Below are positions 7,400 to 15,393 of a stretch of DNA of 15,561 bases, piece by piece; the first letter of the stretch is position 1; every line of letters begins with the position of its first letter. The stretch spans positions 4,365-19,925 of the forward strand of contig BQKZ01004258.1 in assembly GCA_036244855.1 (NCBI GenBank), given 5' to 3'. The notes below the pieces were generated by a model. The model was given only the letters and a program-made list of their open reading frames with translations, searched no databases and was not told the DNA's origin. The translations under genes and the position numbers were made by a program. The DNA is from Temnopleurus reevesii. Lineage: Eukaryota; Echinodermata; Echinoidea; Temnopleuroida; Temnopleuridae.

Positions 7400-7740
7400 A
7401 GAAAAGTGAAACTAAATATGAAGCCCATTTGTCACTTTGGATGTATTTCCAGCACTAGGTTAGAGTTCATGGTCTATTGGTATTCCAATCAGACGAACAA
7501 AGATTTCCATTCATCTCGGCCTGATGGAAGCCACCATAGATCAAATCGGATAGCACTCCGTCACACTGACACACCTCAACAGGTGACATTTGTCATTGGC
7601 GTATTGCCATGGTGATAGCTACTTTACAAGATGCCCAAAATCTCAAAAGGAATGAACTCTGCCACATCAAATAACTATCACCTCTGAGGATCCCGTCAAT
7701 GAATTGGCTTTTCTGATAATGGTTGGGGTAAACCACATTG
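7400..7740. other. higher-complexity unique stretch, no gene identified
   Basis: This is the most compositionally balanced part of the region, between two repeat D units. A forward frame of 69 codons (7406-7615) has mixed amino acid content but no domain I know, no splice sites I can defend and no family match. An RFX X-box-like sequence (ATTGCCATGGTGATA at 7603-7617) and an E-box CAGGTG near 7580 are visible. It could be a conserved regulatory element, an exon fragment or simply unique intergenic DNA. Confidence 0.3.
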
Positions 7741-7776
7741 TCATGTGCGAACGAATAATAGGTAAAACACAAATCT

Positions 7777-7998
7777 TTTGGTTGCCCTCGAATGCCATTT
7801 TATTCAAATATCAACGGTCGGTTAGAATTTTTTTTCATTCGTTAAATTTTCTATACACTATTCACACAATTCATTGAAGGAGAATAACGGTTAAAAGGGA
7901 GCGAAAATCCCCAAAAAACATCTGAAAATTACTTTTCAGGTTTTATTTCCCATGTTTATCAGTAACTTTACTGTGATTTTTTTTTTAAATTTGAAAGT
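7777..7998 (+). repeat. diverged AT-rich repeat D, unit 3
   Basis: TTTTGGTTGCCCTCGAATG, then ACGGTCGGTTAGAA, then AAACATCTGAAAATTACTTT and CTTTACTGTGATTTTTTTTT. It aligns with units 1, 2 and 4. It contains the 18 bp exact match AACATCTGAAAATTACTT (7917-7934), repeated at 8134-8151. Confidence 0.55.
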
Positions 7999-8018
7999 AG
8001 AATAATTTAAAAAAAATA

Positions 8019-8153
8019 TGGTCGGTCAGTTGAGGGAAACCAAGCAATTTTTTTTGCCTACAAATAACAAATACCTAAATAAAACAGTATTGAACAAATA
8101 GAAACAACGGCAATATCATGTGAATTTCACCCAAACATCTGAAAATTACTTCA
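8019..8153 (+). repeat. repeat D, unit 4 fragment
   Basis: ATGGTCGGTCAGTTGAGGG resembles the CGGTCGGTTAG core, and AACATCTGAAAATTACTT at 8134-8151 repeats 7917-7934 exactly. The portion between is shortened compared with unit 3. Confidence 0.5.
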
Positions 8154-8311
8154 TTCAACGGGATCTAGATGTAAGTCATCTAGTTGCCCTATCGAAGGGG
8201 GTAAAATAAAAGTCTCCTTGCCCTAGCCAACTACGATGCCCTAACCCACTTTCACTATCTAAATGTACCCAAATCCTTCACCTCTATCCTCCTTTCCATG
8301 TATAGCCTAAC

Positions 8312-8899
8312 TTAAAGGGGAACTTCACTCGGACATTGATGCATTCTCAGTGGATGAAGAAAAATACAATGATCAAGCTGTGAAAATTTGAGCAAAATCC
8401 AACAATCCATTCAAAAGTTATGAATTTTCAAAGTTTTGATTTAAACCCCTCATGGGCTCCTTAGATTGGCAACATAGAGGCACAAAATGGCAACCAACAT
8501 GGAAAACTCTCCATTCACTTTGTACACAGAATTTCACATTTTCTTCTTTTTCTAGAAAATTTGACAACAAATCAATAACATTCATTCCGGAATGCATGCA
8601 GAATCAAAATGTTCATATCATACTTGATGAGAAAAGTAAAATTTTGTCTACTTTTCTAGAAAAGGAAGAAAATGTGAAATTATGTGTACAAAGTGAATGG
8701 AGAGTTATCCATGTTGTCAGCCATTTTGTGCCTGTACGTTGCCAATTTGAGAAGCCCATGACGGGTGTAAATTAAAACCTTGAAAATTCATAACTTTTGT
8801 ATGGATTGTCGGATTTTGCTCAAATTTTCACAGATTGACCATTGTATTTTTCTTCATCCACTGAGCGCACATCAATGTCTGGGTGAAGTTCCCCTTTAA
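8312..8899. mobile_element. TTAA-flanked palindromic (fold-back) MITE, 588 bp
   Basis: The left end TTAAAGGGGAACTTCAC (8312) is mirrored by GTGAAGTTCCCCTTTAA (ends 8899). Arms of ~245 bp (about 8312-8560 and 8650-8899) pair with scattered mismatches, including AACTCTCCATTCACTTTGTA on the left and its exact complement on the right; the inner ~90 bp do not pair. TTAA sits exactly at both ends (8312-8315 and 8896-8899), the target signature used by piggyBac-like transposases; assignment to that superfamily is inference. A 107-codon frame (8452-8775) lies inside, spans both arms and is an artefact. I recall TTAAAGGGGAA-ended repeats as abundant in sea urchins. Confidence 0.88.
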
Positions 8900-9227
8900 G
8901 CATTCTAAGCAAGTCACACAGAGTGAGTCACATTTGCAATATGAAATTTAGGATTCTCAAAATCCAATCCATACCTTTTTTGTAGAAATTCTAATGAATA
9001 TTCTCACCGCAAAATATATCATAAAATGTCTTGGGTAAAAGAATGCATGATATATCTTTTTCAGTTTAAAGTCCACTTTTAAAGACAAAAACTTACAATT
9101 CACTAGTGATATTGGGTGAATCTCATGAGAACGATATATGTAATGCAAGTTAAATTATTTTGCTTATCTGATTTCACTATAAATCTGGCGGCAATAGGAT
9201 CATAGAAATCACTAGACCATATCAAAT
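8900..9227. other. AT-rich non-coding stretch, nothing recognised
   Basis: No supported feature. Reverse-strand frames of 60-80 codons in 8957-9351 have no identifiable content and overlap MITE sequence at their right end. Confidence 0.5.
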
Positions 9228-9335
9228 AGAAAAAAGGTTGCCACTGTAGACAGGTGACCTCTATACACAGATTCAATAACATACATTTTAATTTTGGAGG
9301 GAAGAGACAGGTGGACGTGAAGACAGATTTGATTG
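9228..9335 (+). mobile_element. family B MITE, truncated and rearranged copy
   Basis: AGAAAAAAGGTTGCCACTGT then GACAGGTGACCTCTA aligns with the 4650-4802 copy from its AGAAAAAGTAGTCACCGT point. The first ~45 bp of the element are missing. Past TGGAGGGAA the copy has lost ~20 bp. It ends AGACAGATTTGATTG followed by TA (9336-9337), a good CAATCAAATCTG-type terminus that the 4650 copy lacks at this side. The family A element begins 20 bp later. Confidence 0.65.
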
Positions 9336-9354
9336 TATTCTTACCATTCATAGG

Positions 9355-9512
9355 GGGTGTTATTCAAAATCAACTGCAAATCAACTGTAACTTTGCAAAT
9401 TGTATCACACATTTTCATTCATGCATGGTATGCATACATGAAACAATGATTTTGATTGGCACGTTCCGATCAACTGCAAGTTGCGATCAATTGCAACTTT
9501 TGAACAACACCC
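9355..9512. mobile_element. family A MITE, complete copy, 158 bp
   Basis: The TIRs are GGGTGTTATTCAAAA (9355-9369) and TTTTGAACAACACCC (9498-9512), 14 of 15 matching. Subterminal CAACTGCAA motifs occur on the left as AATCAACTGCAAATCAACTG and on the right as GATCAACTGCAAGTT and GATCAATTGCAAC. The right half aligns with 3782-3909. No target duplication is certain. Short frames crossing it are not genes. Confidence 0.8.
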
Positions 9513-9552
9513 TTTATAACCCTTGATAACAGGTAGCAAAATATTCTGTTTT

Positions 9553-10218
9553 GTATGATGGGGTCACATTAATTCGTATCCTTTTACTAGAGCATTTTTG
9601 GATTGTGGTACTTAGCACAATATATCTCCTAAAATACAAAATTATTTTTTAAAATCTTGGCACAAAATTAAACTAGATATTTCAGGCTTCAAATATTTCC
9701 AAAAATAAAATTAATCCACGAAAGAATCACGGAGATATCGCGATATCAAAATTCGATTGACGAAACTATCGCATCGCTCCATGCTGGAAAATGGCGAGAA
9801 TTGTCAACAAAGAACAAACTGTGTCATATTAATTCGCAGGCCCCGTTTCGAACAAGATTTTCCATAAAATTGCTTCCATCTAAGATGCAAAATTTACAGT
9901 AGCTTGACCACAAAATATCAAGGAATCGAATGGTATGTCTGCTTACTTACAAATTTGATGATTTCTGTCTGAAAATTGGAAGGATTCACTTCAGTGTCGC
10001 GAGACCCGTGTTTTTCTGCAAATGCAAGCAAATCTGCCGATCTTTTGGCAATATTTTCATTGTTTTTGGTCCTTTTGCTAAGAAAATTTCCAATTTAGGC
10101 AAATAAACAACGCTCTTTACGATGGTGATGTCAGATTTGCAATATTTCATCGATTTTGTAGAAATTCATAAGATGTACGAATTAATATGATGCGCAAATT
10201 AATGTGACAGCACCATAC
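9553..10218. mobile_element. 666 bp TIR element with repeated GTCAYATTAATTYG motifs
   Basis: Inward from the left the end reads GTATGATGGGGTCACATTAA, and inward from the right GTATGGTGCTGTCACATTAA, 17 of 20 matching. The motif GTCACATTAATTCG or GTCATATTAATTCG occurs at 9563-9576 and 9823-9836 on the plus strand. On the minus strand a 13-base match lies at 10178-10190 and a full one near 10195-10208. A 14 bp palindrome GATATCGCGATATC lies at 9734-9747. No transposase is recognisable and no target-site duplication is clear. A non-autonomous DNA transposon is the best reading. Confidence 0.65.
9951..10077 (-). other. weak exon-like open segment inside the 666 bp element
   Basis: On the minus strand an open 127 bp segment (one base plus 42 codons) is preceded by TTTTCTTAG and followed by GTAAGTAAG, a very good splice donor. 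The peptide includes KRSADLLAFAEKHGSRDTEV and NPSNFQTEIIKF, of ordinary composition and without a known domain. A stop lies just upstream in frame (TAA before ATTGGAAAT) and another two codons beyond the donor. Chance is fully possible at this length. Confidence 0.15.
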
Positions 10219-10386
10219 TGTGAATGCACCTTTGAAGAAAAGCATCCTGTTTTTTGCTCTTTGACCTCCATATTTAGTTGAAGGAAGAGAAAAATAAAAT
10301 TAGGAAAAAGTTAGTTCCAACAAAGGTTTCCATTCAAGCACCAAATGGACCCACTGAATCCCAAAAGTGGAACCGAAATCCCTCTG

Positions 10387-10858
10387 GAATTTGACCACTT
10401 GCACTTCTGAATGCAACCATTATAGTTTTGATTCGAGAGCGGAAGGTCATGAAACTGGATCGGTTCCATTCCAGACAGATCTGATTTGCTTCTGGTCAAT
10501 TTGAAGCAATCAAGCAGGAAACATGCTGTTATATCAGAATATAATATGATCATCACAACTAAACATAAGAAATCAAACGCACTTGTTAAATAATTACTGT
10601 TGTAAGAATTCGACCACTTGCGCTTCAAACAAGCATTCTGAATGTGACCATTATAGTTTTGATTCGAGAGGGGAAGGTCATGAAACGGATTCGGTTCCAT
10701 TCCAGACAGATCTGATATGCTTCTGGTCAATTTGAAAGTGTTTATGGTTTGAAGCAATCAGGCAGTAAACATGCTGTCAGAATATTTATAGGCAAACAAG
10801 ATAATATGATCATCACAACTAAACATCGGAAATCAAATACGCTTATTGAATAATTATG
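10387..10858. repeat. tandem duplication, two ~220-250 bp units
   Basis: Unit 1 is 10387-10605 and unit 2 is 10606-10858. Shared blocks are GACCACTTGC, a block with CCATTATAGTTTTGATTCGA, one with TTCCATTCCAGACAGATCTG, CTTCTGGTCAATTTGAA, AAACATGCTGT and ATATGATCATCACAACTAAA. Unit 2 carries insertions, including 12 bp near 10629 and ~18 bp near 10737. A reverse-strand frame of 148 codons (10311-10757), the longest in the window, spans both and so encodes the peptide repeat SDLSGMEP...FHDLPLSNQNYNG twice (residues about 8-50 and 85-123). Conservation is as high outside the frame as inside, arguing against selection on a protein. No family recognised. Confidence 0.88.
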
Positions 10859-11070
10859 GAAAATGAAACTTTAGTAAGAAAGTGAGAATATGAAAAAACT
10901 ATTAATCGATGCAGATTCAGTAATACTATTTTTGGCATTCACATTTGGTACTAGGAGAGAGAGAGTAGTTCCTGTGACAATGCTCTTTCCTATAGGTTTG
11001 TGAAACCTAGAAATGGAAAATTTAATATTTTTTTTTTCAATTAAGCAATTTTGGCTTCACCCAAAACAGA
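10859..11070. other. non-coding stretch with a short hairpin
   Basis: TAGGTTT-GTG-AAACCTA (10993-11009) is a small perfect hairpin. A short GAGAGAGAG run precedes it near 10956. Nothing else is recognised. Confidence 0.5.
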
Positions 11071-11129
11071 CAACCAATAAAAACAGCTGGCATGTTAATT
11101 TACTCATGCAAACTTGTTTTTATTGGTTG
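11071..11129. repeat. 15 bp perfect inverted repeat forming a two-stem hairpin
   Basis: CAACCAATAAAAACA (11071-11085) and TGTTTTTATTGGTTG (11115-11129) are exact complements. Inside, GCATG (11090-11094) pairs with CATGC (11105-11109) around a 10-base AT-rich loop, with short unpaired stretches of 4-5 bases between the stems. Each outer arm carries a CCAAT/ATTGG motif. Pairing does not continue outward. It could be a very small MITE or a structured RNA if transcribed. Confidence 0.7.
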
Positions 11130-11464
11130 GTTGGCAATGAAACTTAGTATTATCAATGAACCTTAACTGAAAATAGAAATACCTCAATGATCTCCAGTGC
11201 TGTAAAAAAAATCATAGAGTAAATGCTATTCATAGGAAAATAGGAAATTGATGAAGGCCTACAGAATGAATGAAGAGTTGTCTGTCTTGACATCATTTTC
11301 TGCCAAAATTGCAAACTCAAGTATCCCTATCCAAGAATTGAAAAACTTTTGAATGAATTTTCAAACTTTGCTCTGTTTGAGACTAGAAACCAACCTTTGC
11401 TATCTGACATCTTGGAAGGATCTGTCATCAAAGACATCCCTCTGGTCATGATCTTGTCAACTTT
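11130..11464. other. non-coding stretch, nothing recognised
   Basis: No bounded repeat or gene is visible. A 62-codon forward frame starting at 11349 runs into the repeat mosaic and has no identifiable content. Confidence 0.5.
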
Positions 11465-12040
11465 CATCCACTCTGATTTACAACCTAAACTGACCTCAGC
11501 CGGAGATGATAATACACAGCCAACTCCTAAAGGGTAGGATGGGACTGCAGAGGAGGACTACAGGTCAACTTCGTAGTCTATCCTTGGACAGACCCGAACC
11601 TAACAATATAAACTGACTTTTCACATAACCATTGAAATTAGGGAGCAAAACAAAGCTTGGAGATCTTCATGATAAATTGTCGCTGTTTTCCTACTGAGTT
11701 GGGAGATCAATCTCAAAGTTCACAGATGGGACATAACCAAGTCCGAAAAGGTAGGATGGGACTTAAAAAGGAGGACTACAGGTCAACTTGGAAGTCGATC
11801 TATGAACAAACCCCAACCCTTATCCACTCTGATTTACAACCTTAAAATGACCTAAAAGAAGATGAGAAGATGCAGCCAAATCCTAAAGGACCAGCTTGGA
11901 CTTAGCATCCCACCCTTGAAAAATATTGTTTGGTTGTTCAAGGAAATGTTGGAGTAAGTTCGTGGAGGACAAATAAAATTATTTTATCATCTTAGCCTAG
12001 AACTTTTAAAAAAGGAAGTAGCTAGGACTACAGGTCAACT
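11465..12040 (+). repeat. mosaic of short direct repeats, order A1-B1-C-B2-A2-B3
   Basis: Module A starts ATCCACTCTGATTTACAACC at 11466 and 11822 and runs through TGACCT, GAGATGA and CAGCCAA to CCTAAAGG. Module B starts GGTAGGATGGGACT at 11533 and 11750, includes GGACTACAGGTCAACT at 11555, 11771 and 12025, and ends in CCCGAACC or CCCCAACC. Module C (11626-11722) is the dispersed repeat also at 5095-5190. The two A-B arrangements are not simple tandem copies, since A precedes B on the left and follows B on the right. Short forward frames near 11349-11537 and 11657-11845 are products of these repeats. Confidence 0.8.
11626..11722 (+). repeat. dispersed repeat C, forward copy
   Basis: It aligns with the reverse complement of 5095-5190 (TTGAAATTAGGGA, GCAAAACAAAGC, TGGAGATCTT, CGCTGTTTTCCT, AGATCAATCTCAAAGTTCA). 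It sits between modules B1 and B2 of the mosaic, either as an insertion or as part of a larger element whose edges include B. Confidence 0.8.
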
Positions 12041-12166
12041 TAGACCCAGTTCAAACCTAGTTTTCTAAGGGGCTTCAACTAACCTTGTTTTGAAAGCAGG
12101 TTCCGAAGGCCAGTTGTGTCCCCTTTCAGATTAGAGACCCGCGAAATGGATTTTCACGCCTACTTT

Positions 12167-12237
12167 TAGCTCATTTCATGTAAAGGGGTTATGTTGCTAT
12201 CATGATGGACAAACAGCTGGGTTCAAATACCTCCAGC
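12167..12237 (+). repeat. possible tRNA-derived SINE head (pol III A/B box-like)
   Basis: TAGCTCATTTC near 12167 resembles the tRNA A box region, and GGTTCAAATAC at 12220-12230 resembles the B box, flanked by GCTGG and CCAGC that could form a T-arm-like stem. The spacing of 53 bases is longer than the ~45 of a normal tRNA. No full cloverleaf forms by eye and no poly-A or simple-repeat tail is identified. This is a weak, motif-level call. Confidence 0.2.
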
Positions 12238-13240
12238 ACGATCTTCATGTATGTGTATTAAGTGTGTACATTTCTTTGTTCCTGAATTGTCTCAAGCACA
12301 GCACAGCAGAATCAGCTAGATGCTCAAGGTATTCAGGGTGAAATTTACAACTGAAGGCTGCTTTATAAGAGTCTTCTAACTACTGGCTGAACTGCACGGT
12401 TCCTGGTCCAGAATATCTACCTCGTAGAGTAAATTTCCAAGCCAGTTTGGAAATCCACTTTTTTGACCACTTGTCCCATTCAGACTTGCCATTTAAGTAG
12501 TTTCTGTTAAAGCGGTTTAACTACACATACCGGTATCTAAATGATGTCTACATCTACAGGCCAAACAAACAAGTCTAATTTGCTTTACTCCCAAACAATA
12601 TTTTTTGAGGTATCAAAAATTGTATCAAGAGAGAAACAATGGGGAAGAGAATCATGGAACAAAGATGGAAATGATGCACAGGTTAAATTAATTCAGATAC
12701 AACATAACTACTAAAAAGTGAAAATGTTTGCATTCAGCTTGGGTATTATATCCAACTACCCACCCTTGCAAGCTGTTGAATATCAATCCACTTGTCCGCT
12801 TGAATAAGGCAAGTGAAATGCTGTAAGGGCAAGCATTTCTCAAAGTCAGAGTGAAAGAGGGCAAGTGACCATTTTTACTGAAGTAAAATTAAAATCAATA
12901 GACTTGTGAAATAACATTTATCTCCAAAAAATGTCTTGATCCCTGTATGTATTAGCAATATTTAGCATTAGCTTCTACCGACGTAAGATGAATATGCCTG
13001 AATGAAATAAATGATGCTCCCTCATATATGAGACAATATCAATAAAGAATTCAGGCTTGCCTAGTCAGGCAAGTACTTTAAAATATTTTTGTAGAGGCCT
13101 GTTTATCTGAATAAAAGTGTTCCCAGCTTAAGTATGCAACACTTTAAACTATATGAACAGACATAAAAAATGACATTGTAGTCCCAGGCAATTCTTGGCA
13201 TAAAAACAACTTATTTCATGTTTGACAGGGCTTGTTTCAC
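12238..13240. other. non-coding stretch with a GCAAGTG-rich patch
   Basis: No gene is recognised. Around 12770-12870 the motifs CCACTTGTCC, GGCAAGTGA, AGGGCAAGCATTTCTC and GAGGGCAAGTGACC recur, and GGCTTGCC with CAGGCAAGTACTTT lies near 13053-13080. They suggest a degraded repeat with internal motifs of both orientations, but I cannot set its ends. The rest is AT-rich. Confidence 0.4.
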
Positions 13241-13335
13241 AAACCTCTCCGCTTAGCAGAATACTAGCTCTCAGCCAATCAAATAAAGGGTTTACATTCG
13301 CAACCACTGATGATTTGAAAGTTTAAAGGACAATA

Positions 13336-14030
13336 GGGGCATTCGCACTACGAAATCAGAGTCATTTGGATTGCGCGATCCGAACATCAATGTTATTCAA
13401 CCAGCGTTCGCACTAGAGAGGTGATTCAAATCGAAATCCAGATTCAGAGTCTTATAGGACTGACAGGAGCACACTTCACATATCCAACCTGGAAAATTAT
13501 CGTCTTGTCTTGTCTTTCCCTATACGCCCACAATCAAAGTTGATATTACAGCATTTTAGGTGTAGATCGCGACAAGGTTAATTTCTTTCCAATTATTTCA
13601 TTGTAATTAATATAACATACATGTAATTGTAATCATTATATCAATTTATTTCAAACCGTTTGCGTATCCGTTTGTACTTTTGGAATCGAAATTCACAAAA
13701 TGTATGACAAATAAAGAAACACCATACGGTGAAATATTCCTTAGAAAACCAAGAAGTAAATAAAAAATCTAAATCAAAACATTTACTACACGAATGTAAC
13801 CGCACAGCAGAATTCTCATAATGCGCGGTGCATATTGAGATCAATTACATTGATTTTCAAATCAACTATCACCTGACCATTTGCACTACATTCAGCGTGG
13901 TGATGTTTGCGAAAAAAATCACACCCCCAATTGTGATTTTGATCGCGATCCATATCACCTTGAGATGGTGTCCGCACTGCGAATTACTGTTGTCCGTGAC
14001 TGCAGTAATTCGCTGTAGTGGGAACACGCC
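13336..14030. mobile_element. TIR DNA element, ~695 bp, non-autonomous
   Basis: The left end GGGGCATTCGCACTACGAAA and the right end read inward, GGCGTGTTCCCACTACAGCG, are imperfect inverted repeats. A second, inner pair supports this. The left has GCACTAGAGAGGTGATTCAA then ATCGAAATCC (near 13410-13440), and the right, reversed, has CATCTCAAGGTGATATGGAT then CGCGATC (from about 13974 down). The ~450 bp centre is AT-rich with no defensible protein; short frames there (13641-13844, 13828-14085, 13869-14117) overlap each other on opposite strands. Target duplication is not clear, though AATA occurs close to both edges. Confidence 0.65.
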
Positions 14031-15393
14031 AAATAAGAGTTTCGATTCCCACAAACAAGTGCCTACCCTAACCACAGACATCTGAACAAGGAAACAAACA
14101 TGGAAGTTTGAGAGCATTATGATCAGAGTGAACTTTAGTTAAAGTAGCGCCTGAAGAGGAAATATCGATCCAGTTATGAAATCAAAACTCACATTAATCG
14201 ATATCTGTCAAGCAAAAAACTTTTAATGTCTCTTGTCATATATATTTAATAATTGAAATTCAATCATGTCAAATTGTTCTTGATAACTTGACCAATTTTT
14301 TCAGACTTTTTTAGATAAACATCAATCACAAATTAGCAAGATGGAGGATTGTTGAGCAGTAGTCCAGCATTAAAAAATTGCAAATGAGGCAAGACAAAAG
14401 TGAACTTACGAAAGTAACAGATAATGATAACTATGGCACTAGACTTGTTATTGATATTGAATGGCCGACTATAGCGGCTACCCGGGCAAATAAGACACAT
14501 TGTTATCATTCTTTTTATTATCATTATTAACTCTGCTGAAGGAATATCTTTCAATGGAAGGCATAAAAAGGTAACTTATAGTTTGGATAAAATGTACTTG
14601 AATTTCGACAGAAGATGACTCAAATTACGAATAAGAAGATTCATGTATTTAACCAGGAAAGGAAAATTAGAAGTAAATTTGGTGATAATTGTTTGATTTT
14701 TGAAACAATGAACAATCGTAAGAAATTTCAAGTGTTGGACTTCAAATAGACCCCTCATCTATTTCATTTTATTTCTCAATACACCATCATACAGTTTCAT
14801 AAAGATTCAGAGGGCAAGCTTTATTTGAAATGTTGGGCATATCATTTAAGCATCGATCTACAGTATTCTGCAAGTAGTGTTGACCTGATATCAACATCTT
14901 CTAACTCCTGTCAAGTTTATTACAAATTTATTACATCTCCCTGATACTAATTTTCTGACAGTACCAGATTGACCTTATTGAGGTCATATAGAGTTCATCT
15001 AAGGTCACAGATTGATCCCCTGCATTGTGGTGTAATAAGAGATGGTCAATGGGAGATATGACCAAAATAATGGTCACAGTCTCTGTGCAAACACCAGGCA
15101 TCAAAATTTGACAAAGTACAATTCCCATTCAAGCTTTCAGAGAAGCTTATACATTAAAGGAACATGCATGTAGCTTCCCTATTCATTTAATCAACAGGCA
15201 CGACACCTGTTCTATATATATTACTTTTGGTAAGGAGAAAAGAAGGTTTAGGGGGGTTCTAAGAGCTGCAGTTAACATTTGAATGAGAGTTGTTAGTTTG
15301 TCCACATTCTTTTTCCTCTCTTCTCATGGTGTATGTAGTCTTCAAATACAGACTAAGCCTGGTAGTTCATTATTTATCACCTTTGAGAGATCT
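14031..15393. other. non-coding stretch, mostly unrecognised
   Basis: No gene is supported. ATATCGAT (near 14162) and ATCGATAT (near 14197) form a small inverted pair. A GC-rich patch near 14462-14488 (GGCCGACTATAGCGGCTACC) stands out and looks like a repeat fragment. The reverse frame at 14931-15128 (65 codons) has mixed composition but no domain or splice context. Opposed frames at 14333-14554 and 14576-14758 are likewise unsupported. Confidence 0.45.

Noticed and set aside
8452..8775. Forward open frame of 107 codons.
   Set aside because: It lies across both arms and the loop of the palindromic element, so its sequence is constrained by self-complementarity; no domain is present.
9103..9526. 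Opposed frames of 82 and 90 codons.
   Set aside because: They run through the family B and family A MITEs and owe their openness to chance.
11465..12040. The A-B-C-B-A layout was considered as an LTR pair around an internal region.
   Set aside because: Modules are only ~70 bp, their order is not the same on both sides, and there is no TG...CA end, primer binding site or polyprotein.
13641..14117. Three overlapping frames on both strands (67, 85 and 82 codons).
   Set aside because: They fall within or across the end of the 13336-14030 TIR element, overlap each other and match no known family.
14931..15128. Reverse-strand 65-codon frame with mixed composition.
   Set aside because: No domain, no defensible splice sites and no Kozak or promoter context; left as unsupported without comparative data.
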